Shown here piece after piece: positions 13,099 to 23,357 of a DNA stretch of 64,000 bases. The DNA is from Rozella allomycis CSF55 (Eukaryota > Rozellomycota). The stretch lies in contig KE561145.1 in assembly GCA_000442015.1 (NCBI GenBank), positions 1 to 64,000 of the forward strand. Reading direction: 5' to 3'. A program made the position numbers and the translations under genes. Within the stretch, counting starts at the first letter, position 1. Each line of letters starts with the position of its first letter. Below the pieces are notes generated by a model. The model was not told where the DNA came from, did not search any database, and worked only from the letters and a program-made list of their open reading frames with translations.

Positions 13099-13858
13099 AT
13101 GGGTCCAAAATTTTCTGTACTATTTTATTTTACTATTCTCTGTATTTGCGTTGCCTCAAGTCCTATAAAGCATGATTCAATGGCTCAAGCAAATGAAAAT
13201 ACAAGTAAGCTGTATCATACATTGGTATGTAGGTATCGAAATGCCGATTTGGGAATATCCAAAGCGAATTATATTCCCAGCGTTCAAAAGTAGTAAAGCT
13301 CAAAATGTGTTAAGCAAAATCCAATCCTTTCTTTCAAGGAAAGGGGTTTCAGAATCTATCAATCCAAATGACATCGGTACACACGAAGAAAGCAGTCACG
13401 AAAAGGTTTTGCCCCATTCATTATCTACGCCAGATATTGATTCTCTAAAAGATAGAGTACTCCAGAAAGATGGATTAGACGACAAGNTACTCCAGAAAGA
13501 TGAATTAGACGAGAAGAACATACAAAAAGTCGAAGCCCAACTTGATGGTATGAATAATGGAAGTGTACCACCTATGAATGCTAGTGTCCAAAGAGAGGAA
13601 AGTAAAGATACTCATATACCCAAAGAAAATTGCTGCCCTCGCGCAAATGTTAATGACAAAGTTCGTTTAAATAATGAATCAAATGAAATTCCACAAAGAA
13701 AAGACATAAATAATGANGACATAAATAATGAAACTATTGAAAATAAAAGCACCCTATACGTAGTCGGATTCACATTGGCAGCCCTTGTGTTTGTCAGCTG
13801 CGTTGCATTAGTTATTCGTAATTTCAAATACAAAAGCATGTTAAAATCGCATAAATAA
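13099..13858 (+). CDS. Secreted or type I membrane protein of unknown function
   Basis: Two exons, with a 28 nt intron after codon ENTS. A clear signal peptide opens the protein (MGPKFSVLFYFTILCICVAS). A hydrophilic, poorly conserved-looking ectodomain rich in K, D, E, N and S follows, then one transmembrane segment near the C-terminus (LYVVGFTLAALVFVSCVALV) and a short basic tail (NFKYKSMLKSHK). Two Ns (13487, 13717) lie between short duplicated stretches, so the real protein is probably 10 and 5 residues shorter at those points. No family is recognised. Its form suits a surface protein at a host or environment interface. Confidence 0.7.
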
Positions 13859-13879
13859 TAATAAAAACATGCTTCTTTA

Positions 13880-14679
13880 TTAAAATAGTTTTACTATTGA
13901 GTTTTTGTATAAGAGAATATATGATAGACCACTGGCCAATGTCGATGCACCAATCACATATTGTAAAACATATAACAATGCTGTATGGGATAAATCGTAT
14001 ACTTTAAAGAATAAAGTACCTCCAATAAGAGTAATTTGAAGAGCAGTATTCAACTAATTGCGAGTAAAACTAAGGCATACTTTACTAATCGTCAATGGCC
14101 TGATTTCAATTGAAGGAGTCTTCAAGTCAAAAAATTTTCTGATTGTTTTCTCTAAAGGTCAGACTATTTAGATTACCGGTGGAGTTAACATTTTGTACCT
14201 TAAATACAAAGTAGCACCTAATAGGCAAATATCTCGACCAATAATTAACGCTGTTAACCATGCTATCATAAATCTTAGANATGCTATAATAAATCTTAGA
14301 TGAATTGTAGTACTTGGGAGCAAACAAATTTTCCACAATGATAAAGTACAGCAGCTCATAAGTACTTTGTCGGCAAGAGGATCCAAAAATGTTCCCAGTA
14401 CTGTTTTCTGTCTAAACTTGCGAGCTATATATCCATCTGCATAAAATAAGAAGACTTTATTAACCATACTGCGTCGCTTAGCCCAGCAAAAACAAATCCT
14501 GTCAGGGCCAGAGGGTAGTTTTGATTCAAGATATTGTATGCAATGTAAGGAGATAAAATTAACCGTGCAGTAGTAAGTGCGTTTGGAAAAGTATATATAT
14601 TTTCTCTTTTTTTAAAGATTGAAAATGCCATCCTATTCTTTAAGATTAACTTTGATGAAAGAAAAGTATTGGACAACAT
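13880..14679 (-). CDS. CRD1: Cardiolipin synthase, CDP-alcohol phosphatidyltransferase type
   Basis: The protein follows eukaryotic CRLS1: ALTTARLILSPYIAYNIL, AGLSDA, DGYIARKFRQKTVLGTFLD and PLADKVL (the CDP-alcohol motif), IIGRDICLLGATLYLRYK, then RPLTISKLNTALQ and hydrophobic C-terminal helices. Introns of 30, 27 and 27 nt are canonical. The 30 nt one contains the N at 14280 and a duplicated 20-mer. At the first junction (about 14467) a canonical 28 nt intron leaves one nucleotide too many before the donor; without it the motif would read SDAVDGYIAR. That is most simply a sequence error. The enzyme joins CDP-diacylglycerol and phosphatidylglycerol in the mitochondrial inner membrane. Confidence 0.85.
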
Positions 14680-14768
14680 GATGGAATTTCTGAAAAACGG
14701 ACAACGTTTTTGGAATAGTTGCTTAATTATTTAAAAAGCTATTGTGAAATGATAATTTTGTTTATATT

Positions 14769-17599
14769 ATGACCAATATGAAAGACTCTCGTAAAATTTC
14801 CGTAGTAGTAGATAGCAATCGAAGGTTTTCAGTAATGCCTAATAGAAATCACAAATATAATGAGGGATTGCATGAATCTTCGTTGAACCTTGATACTACT
14901 TTTGATCATGTTAATGATGAATTTTCAAAGAATGTAAATAAATGGGTGAAAGGTGATAGATATATCAAAAATACTTGAAACAGAAACAAAAAGAAGAAAG
15001 GGGAATAGGTAATGTTGAAGTATGTATTAGAAAGAATTCATGGACGTTGAAGATGACAAAAGCGAAAACATGATTACAATGACATTTGCTGATTCACTAA
15101 GAAATGTACTCAAAGGAATTGATAATGAACAGTGGGCAAGTTCAGAATTAAGAAATAAGTTGGTACAAATGAAAGTTCTGTAAATAGAGGCGAATATCGT
15201 CCTTTCGGAAGTTGCAATGAGGTTTTCACCACAAATGGGAAATTTAATACAAAAAGATTTTAATTCCATAATTAATAGAATATTTGTTCACAATGTTTTG
15301 AATAGTGTAAAAACTCAAGCTGATTTGTGTCTGAAAAAATCGAGATTGTATTTTGAAAGTATTGAATTATATTTGTTGTCACGAGATTGTAATAAGGCAG
15401 CTGTTTTCAGTAACGAAACGAACGACGACAGAATTTGTTCATACTTTAGGATGCAACTTTGTGAATCGTATAAATATTTTAATAAACATTCTGAAAGATT
15501 AAAAGTTGGAAAGATAATAAAAATTTGTCGGCAAGAAGCATTGAATGGAATCAGAATAGAGCCGCCCTCAGAAAAAGAAAAAATGACAAAACAGTTAAAG
15601 GATGTAAACTTAGTTTTTGATCTTTTTAGTTAAGTTTAAAGTTATCATTGTATAAAAGCAAAGCTAATTTTGCAGTTCTAGAAGAAGAAATAAAGAAATA
15701 CAAATTTCAAATACCGACAGCACCCTTGCAAAAGGATGTTGAAGAGGAAGAAATTAAAGAGTTGAAAATGGAAGACAATAAAATATTAATGATTGACCAA
15801 AGTTGGATTGAAAGGGATTTAAAATTTTTAACTAGTAGAAACAATGAGTCAGTAAACAAAATCCAGCAAGTGAAGAATGCCAATCCGTTGTTGATTGATG
15901 GGCATGTTTTTAGTAAATTTATGAAACAAAATGTAGCACTTCAATCCACCGACTTTGATTCTTCCATATTTGAAGTGGGCGATTTTATTTCAAAAGTATT
16001 TGAATCAGAACAAAAAGTTGAAATCAAAACAGAAAAACTAATTAATATTAAAGAAGACAAAATTGTAGAAGATGAAATGAAAGAAAGACCAAAAACTAAA
16101 AGAGAAAGATATTTGAGACCCTTAACCCACAGGACTGGGAAATTATCTAATCTAGATTTTGAATCTATAGAACTCAGAGTAATTTTGTTGCTAAATGAAG
16201 AGTAGCCGAAAACTAAAGATTCAATTGACAAGAAGATTGAAAATGTTCCAGATTCACCATGGAAAGAATCGGTAGTTGAAGGGAATGTTCTTAGATTAAT
16301 GGATTCAAGACTATCAAATAGACAACAACAAGAATCCATAGATTTATCGCCTAGCGATTTAATAAAAATTGATTTTATAAATGACACATCTGGAAATGAC
16401 GTTTCCTTTTCTATTTCTGATTTATTGCCTGGTATTTTTACATTTATCAAAAAGATTAGAAAGCGATGAAGAGATTTCGCAAGATCTTTGTGAAATATTT
16501 AAGCATTTTACAGAATCGGCGATGGATTCCTTGTTGACGTTAGAGGAAGATGAAGAAAATCAAATTTGCTCACCAATTTTAAAAGAAAATATTAGCGATT
16601 ACTCCATGAGATTTTTTAAAGGAGAAAGATTTGTTCCAGAAGATCAAATCAGGAAACTCAAAGATCGCAAGGACCAGGGTGAAGAAAGAAACAAGGACCG
16701 TAACAATGAAGAAATTAAAGGAAATGAATCTAAAAATAAATTAAAAAATATAAAAATTAAGACTCCAAAAACTGGGACGTTAGAAATTGAGGATTACTTC
16801 AAGTATCTTCAATTGCATAGCAATGATTTTCTTGATTCTTTAATTCTTGATCGATTTCTAGTTGACATGGCAGAAGAAACAAAAGAACTTTTGAAAATGC
16901 AAAAGCAACAAAAAGATTACGAATTAGAAAAAAAGATTAGAGAGGAAGAAGAAAGGAAGCGTAAAGAAAGAATTTCAGAGATGCTTCACTTTGAGAAAGG
17001 GAAATGGAATTCAAAAATCATCGATTACTTTGATGAAATAAAATCTAAAAGGTTTCCTAAAGTTTTCTTAATTTTATCTAGTCCTTTTTCAATCCAAGAG
17101 AGATTGGAAAGAATTTGGCAAGTTCTTGAGCTGGAAGACTGTGAAAGAATTTCATTGGCTATCAAATTTGGTAATCACGACTTTGATGGTAATAAATATT
17201 TACACCTCATTATTGTAAATGCTTTAAAATGCTTGGAAGAAATCGTTTCTCTTATCATTAAAAGAGAGGCACTCATGAATGACATAAAGGAATTTGAGGT
17301 TGAAGGGTCAAATCCAAGGTATTTTAATTTGTAATTTTAAATTAGGTATCTTATTCCATTCATGTCAATGTAGACGTTTTTATTACAAACAATACAGCTT
17401 TTTACAAGAATCAAACATTCGGCAAACGTTACTGCTTCAACTTGAAGAAATGCAGAACGTTCTAACTCCCTTGATCGAAAGATTTCAAAATACGCATCAT
17501 GAAATAATACGCTATAAAAGACAAAATTATCTTTCAAAAATGAAAAACGATTATCTTCAAATTCTTCATTTACTTGAAATAGAAAGGAGAAGCACTTAA
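14769..17599 (+). CDS. CCDC87-like coiled-coil protein (cilium/flagellum-associated candidate)
   Basis: Exons join across introns of 26-31 nt (27, 26, 27 and 28 nt ones are clear; one 27 nt intron keeps frame but carries a stop). Junctions near 14952-15037 are less certain. The ~850 residue product is charged and helical. The C-terminal part contains RLERIWQVLELEDCERISLA, a coil, NPRRFYYKQY and YLSKMKNDYLQILHLL, a pattern I associate with the C-terminus of CCDC87 (...NPxRF... and YLxKMxxD...). The last intron is unusual: two perfect-looking introns, 27 and 28 nt, directly abut. CCDC87 is known from sperm flagella; a role in the zoospore flagellum is inferred. Confidence 0.55.
17319..17373 (+). 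other. Two abutting introns (27 + 28 nt) with zero-length exon
   Basis: 17319-17345 runs gtatttt...aaattag, and 17346-17373 runs gtatctt...caatgtag. Both have the size and ends of ordinary introns here. Only removal of all 55 nt restores NPRRFYYKQY in frame; keeping 17346 onward leads to a stop. Confidence 0.6.
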
Positions 17600-17677
17600 A
17601 GTAAGAACTTATGTCTTTTATAACCAATGAATAAATCGAATCACAAAATAGTTTTAATTTCATATCAAATTTTAGAT

Positions 17678-19573
17678 TTATTGTGTAGAAATGAGCCTAG
17701 TAATTTTCCCAATCCCCTTTGTCCTTCCTTCACGAAAGAGTAGTCTTTTTCCAAGTTGCATGTATTCAGGCTTTTTAACGAATCTGAAGCGTACAAACGA
17801 TCGATCGCCTGTCCTTAACACCTTTGACTGTTCTTTGTCACTGTTGGAAACAATCTCCATTATAGTTGCTGTTTGTCGAACAGTCCCACAGTGAATCATC
17901 GTTTGATAGCTGGGCTTAATTGTTGTCGAATGATACAATATAAGAACTTCAGCCTCGAATTCTATTGCAACGTACCCACAAAAAACACTAGGGTACCTCA
18001 AACAACCAGGGTCACTAATGTACTCTGCCAAAGATGGAGACGGACATGGTTTTGGTAATCCTTGTTTGTCAACCACCACCATTCCTTTTCTCAATTGATG
18101 TCTCTTTATTTTTTTCAAAGCTAACGTCGCACACTGGCCAGCAACGGTAGAATTAACATTAACTCTTTTCCTGTGAATAGATTTTATTATGCAAGGGAAA
18201 AATACTCCATGTTCATCAGGCCCAAAATAAAGCGTTTGGCCAACATCAATCTTTCCAGATTGCAAGTTCCCTGAAATCACTGTTCCAACACCCTATTAAG
18301 TATAGAGTAATAAACTTACAGGCACTGAATAGGTTTCTGTTAATTGATACTCAACAGGATCTTCACTGTGGTATTCTTGATATATTGGAAGCAAATTAAG
18401 AAAGCACTTTAAAAGATCCAAGCCAGCACCTGTCACATTAGAAATTTGAAATATCGGACATAATCTAATTTAGAGTTACTTCTGCGTGTTTACTTTTCAG
18501 TGACTAAATTATTTACTACTAAAATCAAATCATGGATTGATTTTATAAAGACCGGGGTTTTCTTGCAACCAGGGCTTTTAACCATTTTCGCCAATTGTTT
18601 CAACGTATCATCCAAAACATTAGCTGGGCACATATCAACTTTTGTAACAACTATGAAAAATGGAACGTTCAACGCAACAGCTAAACCTACATGCTCTTTT
18701 GTCATTCCAACCACCCCTGCATTCGATCCTACTATAAGCATAACAAAATCTGGTGAATATCCAGTCATCCCGAATACACTAAGAATTCATTTCAAAATAA
18801 TTACGTCGTCTTTAAATACTTTTCATGGCCGGCAAGATCAATGAACGTTAAAAGTTTAGACGACTGCATTGACACAGACTCCCAACTCATTTTCCGCAGG
18901 GACACAATCAAACTCTCATCAGCAATTTTCTCAGCCTGATTTATTTCCCCTGTTTTATTTTCTAATTTTTCTATGACTTTTTCAATTGTTTCATTTTTCC
19001 TTCCAATTATACTATGTGTTGTTGCTGGACCAACAACATTCCCATGCTCATCAAAGCCAAGTATTTCCATGCCCACAGAAGAAGTTCTCCCTGTTTCAAT
19101 TTCATGCGGATGTTTGAAAAGTGTAACACGAGCTTTACCACGCCAATTTAAATGTAATAATTACCATTACCCGTCATCCTCCATTCCTTTGGTTATCACA
19201 CCCAAAGTGGTGCTTTTTCCTGCATCAACATTTCCCACCACTGCGACTCTAACCTCTAAATTCAAGTCTGTGACACTGTCAGCCTTGTAACGACAAAGAA
19301 TGACGGATTGTTTTGGACCTTTGTCATCAACTGATGTGTAAATAGGAGTCGCCACAAAATTCAATTCTTCTGACACAACCTTGATATTTTTCAAACAAGC
19401 TAGCAACGAAGATTCGGTAAATGATTCGTCAGCATCAACAAAATTAATAGGCAAAAGAAATTCACCGCGAACGAGATTTTGTTGAAAGAAGTCCTTTGTT
19501 TCCTTGTCGGGGTCACGCTTTAAAATCTATATCTTGTTAATTTGTTGTGATATACCTGAATAGCATCGTTCAT
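17678..19573 (-). CDS. GTPBP1: GTPBP1-family translational GTPase
   Basis: The start is ATG 19573 (MNDAIQ), followed by a 29 nt intron. Motifs are the P-loop [18 protein letters not shown], switch region [21 protein letters not shown]3 [10 protein letters not shown]4 TKVD, then [39 protein letters not shown] and a C-terminal EF-Tu-like domain ending [12 protein letters not shown]. The closest family is GTPBP1/GTPBP2, linked to rescue of stalled ribosomes and mRNA decay. The intron at 19144-19170 restores the conserved DDGRGKAR only if it ends in TG. All other introns (29, 26, 29, 27 nt) are gt-ag. Confidence 0.88.
19144..19170 (-). other. Non-canonical 27 nt intron (GT...TG)
   Basis: On the minus strand the segment starts gtaatgg and ends ttaaattg. 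Its removal gives [15 protein letters not shown], matching the conserved (L/E)DNGRGxAR of GTPBP1/2. The nearest AG acceptor would give a 38 nt intron and delete the conserved GRGK. Confidence 0.5.
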
Positions 19574-19709
19574 CTAACTGTGGCTGGGAGTCTAGCCATC
19601 AAATCAATAACATTCAATCGAAATAAGATTTCAAAAAATTCATTTCATCGGTAGATTAAAAAAATAAATTTATTTACACAGTACACTACACTAAACAGAG
19701 GCTGCCCTA

Positions 19710-20267
19710 TTACGCCATCGTTAAAGGGCTATTCTGGCGTATTATTTTACATATTTTCCTCTTCTTAAAATCAATTATCAAAAATCTTATTAGCAAAAAT
19801 ATGTCTATTGTGAAAAATATTGCACTAAGTCCAGCCATAATTCCGTCTGCTTTAATCCACCCGTTAGACGCAAACCAATCATGCTCTAAACTATTAATTC
19901 CAATGTATTGAGCCGAAATAATATTTAGTAAGATGATGAGATCTAATAATATTGTTAGTAAAATTAAATAATTGCATTGAAGCCTCTTTCGTTTTAGAAT
20001 AAAAGACGCCAAATTCAAAATCAAGCCAAAAATGCATACCAAGCAAGTAAACCATCTAGAATATACTTCAAATATCTCAAAAGGTTCCCAAAACTCTAGC
20101 TTGTTGATGAAGGCAAACATTGCATAGCCAGAATTACTTACGGCGAAGAAAGTAAACGAAAGGATATTTAAAAAATGGGCCATAATGCGAGGTAGTTTCG
20201 ATATATCTTTTGTAACCTTTGATTTTGATTCCACACATTCACTCTTCTTACAAGCTAAAAAGTCCAT
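19710..20267 (-). CDS. Membrane protein, PEX11-like
   Basis: Single exon of 185 residues from ATG 20267 (MDFLACKKSECVESK). Hydrophobic stretches are FLNILSFTFFAVSNSGYAMF, FTCLVCIFGLILNLASFI, YLILLTILLDLIILLNII and a final GIMAGLSAIFFTIDIFLLI, followed by a basic tail. The layout (amphipathic start, YSRWFTCL region, LLD...hydrophilic loop...DGxxAGLSA) resembles PEX11 peroxisome-division proteins, but no diagnostic motif settles it. Another multi-pass membrane protein is possible. It is divergent from the GT14 gene with only 23 bp between the two ATGs, so they must share a promoter region. Confidence 0.55.
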   Translation of the reverse strand: MDFLACKKSECVESKSKVTKDISKLPRIMAHFLNILSFTFFAVSNSGYAMFAFINKLEFWEPFEIFEVYSRWFTCLVCIFGLILNLASFILKRKRLQCNYLILLTILLDLIILLNIISAQYIGINSLEHDWFASNGWIKADGIMAGLSAIFFTIDIFLLIRFLIIDFKKRKICKIIRQNSPLTMA

Positions 20268-20290
20268 GCCTCTTTTCGTGTGGCTTGGGT

Positions 20291-21517
20291 ATGAAATCAA
20301 AGGCTTTACGATCTTTTTCTTTATTTGGCATAATAATATCTTGCCTTGCAGGAATAACAACTTTTTATCTGTATCTGTATATCCCCTACCTAAAGCCTAT
20401 TCAGACAACTTCCCAAATTCAAACAAATGGCTTAGAAGCAGTTTTGAACACTTCAATACATCACACACAGGAACTATATAGCTTGCATTATACAAAAACG
20501 GGATATAGTCCTCCGCGGTTAGCATTTTTATTAATGGCACATAACTACAGTTCAGTAGAAGGACTATTCAAGATCTTAAAAGTACTTTACACTCCATATC
20601 ATTATTTCGCAATACATTTTGACGAGAAAGTGACTCAGATAACATATCAAGGATTTGTCACTTTATTTAAACTGCATTTCGGTTATCCAACAAACGTACA
20701 AATCAGCCAAGACAGAATAAATGTTAAGTGGGGCGAGTTTAGTATACTAGAGGCAGAATTACTATTGCTAGATATGGCTTTCAAATGGAACAAAGAACGC
20801 CCAGCAGACGAAAAATGGGAAAGGTTGTTAATTTTGTGTGGGCATTCATTCCCGTTGCAAACTATTCAAAGCATTGAATTTGCGTTTTATGCGATGAACA
20901 AAAATATGAATATTCTATGGGACCTTGAAGGGCCAAAGAAAACATGTGAATATGGACAGCGCTATGGTGAATATTGCAAGAGAACGTCAGCACGGTGTGC
21001 GAATCCTGAATGCACTAAAATGACACACTCTTACAAAGACTTTGTTATTTATAAAGGTTCTCAATGGGTTTCACTTACTTTTGAGTATGTCAATTACATT
21101 TACGGGGAAGGGGCTGAGGACTTTCATGGGTTAATTAACTTTTTTCAAAAATCAATATTTGCACCTGAAGAATTGTTATTTCAAACCAGTATAATGAATT
21201 CTCGGTTTAATACGACCGCTGTGACTGGAGAGGTTGGAAACGAAAGCGCTGGATCGTCTGTTCCATATATGTTCAAAACGTGGACAGACTGCAATTCATA
21301 CCCTAATCCACGCCCCGGAGCCTCACCGTGCACACTTGGGAAGAATGATTTGAGCTCGATATCTAAAATGTACAAAGATGGATACCTGTTTGCAAGAAAG
21401 TTTAATCCCCTGGACGAACTCCATACCAAAATAGAAGGAAATCTAGTTCAAAGAATTGTAAATTCACATAGCGCTAAACAAGAAAATGCACAAATGGTTC
21501 AAGAAATATTGCAATAA
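20291..21517 (+). CDS. GT14 beta-1,6-N-acetylglucosaminyl/xylosyltransferase-like (Core-2/I-branching)
   Basis: Single exon, 408 residues from ATG 20291. A type II signal anchor follows the start (LFGIIISCLAGITTFYLYLY). The catalytic domain opens RLAFLLMAHNYSSVEGLFKI and AIHFDEKV. Further family features are ISQDRINVKWGEFSILEAEL, LLILCGHSFPLQ, KGSQWVSLTFEYV and FAPEELLFQTSIMNS. These are typical of Golgi GT14 enzymes that branch O-glycans or start proteoglycan chains. The anchor implies a Golgi lumenal domain. Starting at the upstream in-frame ATG 20219 would overlap the PEX11-like gene and bury the anchor, so 20291 is preferred. Confidence 0.85.
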   Translation: MKSKALRSFSLFGIIISCLAGITTFYLYLYIPYLKPIQTTSQIQTNGLEAVLNTSIHHTQELYSLHYTKTGYSPPRLAFLLMAHNYSSVEGLFKILKVLYTPYHYFAIHFDEKVTQITYQGFVTLFKLHFGYPTNVQISQDRINVKWGEFSILEAELLLLDMAFKWNKERPADEKWERLLILCGHSFPLQTIQSIEFAFYAMNKNMNILWDLEGPKKTCEYGQRYGEYCKRTSARCANPECTKMTHSYKDFVIYKGSQWVSLTFEYVNYIYGEGAEDFHGLINFFQKSIFAPEELLFQTSIMNSRFNTTAVTGEVGNESAGSSVPYMFKTWTDCNSYPNPRPGASPCTLGKNDLSSISKMYKDGYLFARKFNPLDELHTKIEGNLVQRIVNSHSAKQENAQMVQEILQ

Positions 21518-21531
21518 AATATAGAATGTTT

Positions 21532-22188
21532 TTATTGTTCATTTTCTTGTTTTTTTGGTTCATCATTTTGAATCGTTTCACCTTCAAGGCGTTCAACTTG
21601 TGATTCCAGTGTATCCAGCTGTTGTTTAAAACTTTCTTTAACTTTTTCTTTAATTTGATTGCACTTTTCTTTAATTGCTGTTTGATCGAAAATCTGATCG
21701 GGCAATAATTCTGCCGGTCTGAAGAATAAACTGGGCATAGCGTTTGTCGACAGAAAGTTTGAATAATTGTCATATCTTTTCTCTAGATCTGCCGTCTGTC
21801 ATTAACTAAATTCACTTTAATTACAATTGTTTGTTCTAATTGAAGAGTTTCAGATTTTCTGGCATCTAGAATACGGGATCGTCTTTCTTTTCGTTCTTTC
21901 TCCATAATAATTCTTGTTTGTTCTTTTTCTTGTGCGAGTTTTTCTTTCAACTTTAGATCGATTTCCTTTCTTTTGTTATCAACGCCTATTGTCTGATTCA
22001 GATCCTGCTTAAATTTTGATAAAGTGCCTAGCATAACACCCATCATTCTTTTGTTTCTTTTTATATCTATGGGGTCATTTTTAATCCTTTTCTGTATGAC
22101 ACTAGAATATGACTCTTACTGTTAAACTCTCTGATTCTGCATTTCCTAGTCTCTTTGGAGCGTTTTCAATAACTGAAGGCAAAACCAT
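21532..22188 (-). CDS. PNN: Pinin/SDK/MemA-domain protein (pinin)
   Basis: Three exons. Exon 1 starts ATG 22188 (MVLPSVIENAPKRLGNAES); a 28 nt intron precedes KRIKNDPIDIKRNKRMMG. The pinin domain is VMLGTLSKFKQDLNQ with a charged coil. A 29 nt intron gives TADLEKRYDNYSNFLSTN, then LFFRPAELLPDQIFDQ, matching the conserved LFxRP segment. The tail is acidic. Pinin is a nuclear protein tied to splicing and the exon-junction complex (known of the family). It is divergent from KTI12 with 43 bp between start codons. Confidence 0.82.
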
Positions 22189-22231
22189 TATGATAGAAAC
22201 ACTAAAGTTACTTTCTTACCCCTGTCCTCAA

Positions 22232-23132
22232 ATGCCTCTTGTCATAATAACTGGCTTTCCCAAATCCGGAAAAACAAAGCGCGCAGAACAGTTAAAAAAA
22301 TGGGTATTAGAGAACAAAGGTAAGTTTGTTTGGGGCCAAAATCTCGATAAAGTTGTACTTTTGAATGAAGAATTTTTGAACATCAATAAAGATCTATATA
22401 ACAGTAAATTTTATTATCAACATTTTAATAGATTCAAATGACGAAAAAAAGGTACGAGGCGCTCTTGTAGGAGCCGTAGAAAGATACCTTAATAAGAAAA
22501 CGTTAGTTATTTGTGATTCTATGAATTACATAAAAGGGATTCGCTATCAAATGTATTGTATTGCGAGATCTATTGGAACTCTCCAGTGTGTCGTTCACAT
22601 TTGCACATCTAGCGAAAATTGTTCAAAATTTAACTCGATCGACAACACCTACGACAACGAGACCCTCAAAAATCTAATCAGTAGATATGAAGAACCGAAC
22701 GAATTCAATAGATGGGATAAACCCCTCTTCAATGTTCAAGTAGACGATTTAGATATTCCTTGCGAAAAAATAATGAAGTGCCTTTTCGAAAAAGAAGCGC
22801 CATTACCTAATCTCTCTACGATATCAGTAAGTTCAATTTTTTTCATTGAAAAGAAACCTGCTATGGATAATGTTAAAAACATCGATCAAACTATTCAAAA
22901 GGCGACGAAAACGGTACTGGAGAGACTAAAGGATGATCCTTTAATTCAAAAGATTGACATTGAAAATGCATCCATTCCTGTTTTATTAAATGGAAATAGA
23001 GTGACTCTTATAGAAATGAAAAGACATCAACATCAGTTCATGAAATTGTACAATCATTTGCTAACATCAAACATGGATGATCAGACGGCTTTAAATTCTT
23101 TTGTTGAATATTTAAATTCTCAGTTTAAATAA
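22232..23132 (+). CDS. KTI12: KTI12 (Elongator-associated P-loop ATPase)
   Basis: The start MPLVIITGFPKSGKTKRAEQ is the classic KTI12 N-terminus with its P-loop; upstream in-frame codons back to 22109 are leader. One 28 nt intron joins to NDEKKVRGALVGAVERYLNK, followed by LVICDSMNYIKGIRYQMYCI (Walker B region) and RYEEPNEFNRWDKPLF, another family landmark. KTI12 works with the Elongator complex in wobble-uridine tRNA modification. About 290 residues, normal length, intact. Confidence 0.9.
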
Positions 23133-23216
23133 ATTAGCATTCAATTTTTATTTTTAGGCCAACTAATTTGGCTTTTAGTTTTGTCATTTGTGGGGTTTTC
23201 AAAACTCTCAGAGGTT

Positions 23217-23256
23217 ACTACTTGCGGTATTGTTACGGCAAGTAGTGCTATTTTTT
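23217..23256 (+). other. Hairpin followed by T-run in the KTI12-ARL1 gap
   Basis: A perfect 9-bp inverted repeat (23217-23225 with 23238-23246, 12-nt loop) is followed within a few bases by six Ts. It could be a 3'-end structure of KTI12 or the end of a small Pol III transcript. No tRNA-like boxes are seen. Confidence 0.35.
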
Positions 23257-23357
23257 ATTGCCGTGTATAGAAACTAAAAAGAATGAATTGGGCTAATAAA
23301 GTATCATTAGCGTTTTAATTTTTCAGGTCGGCACATGTGGCTTTTCTGGTCTAAACA

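Noticed and set aside
20219-20290. Upstream start for the GT14 gene
   Set aside because: It would overlap the divergent PEX11-like gene and place ~24 residues before a textbook signal anchor.
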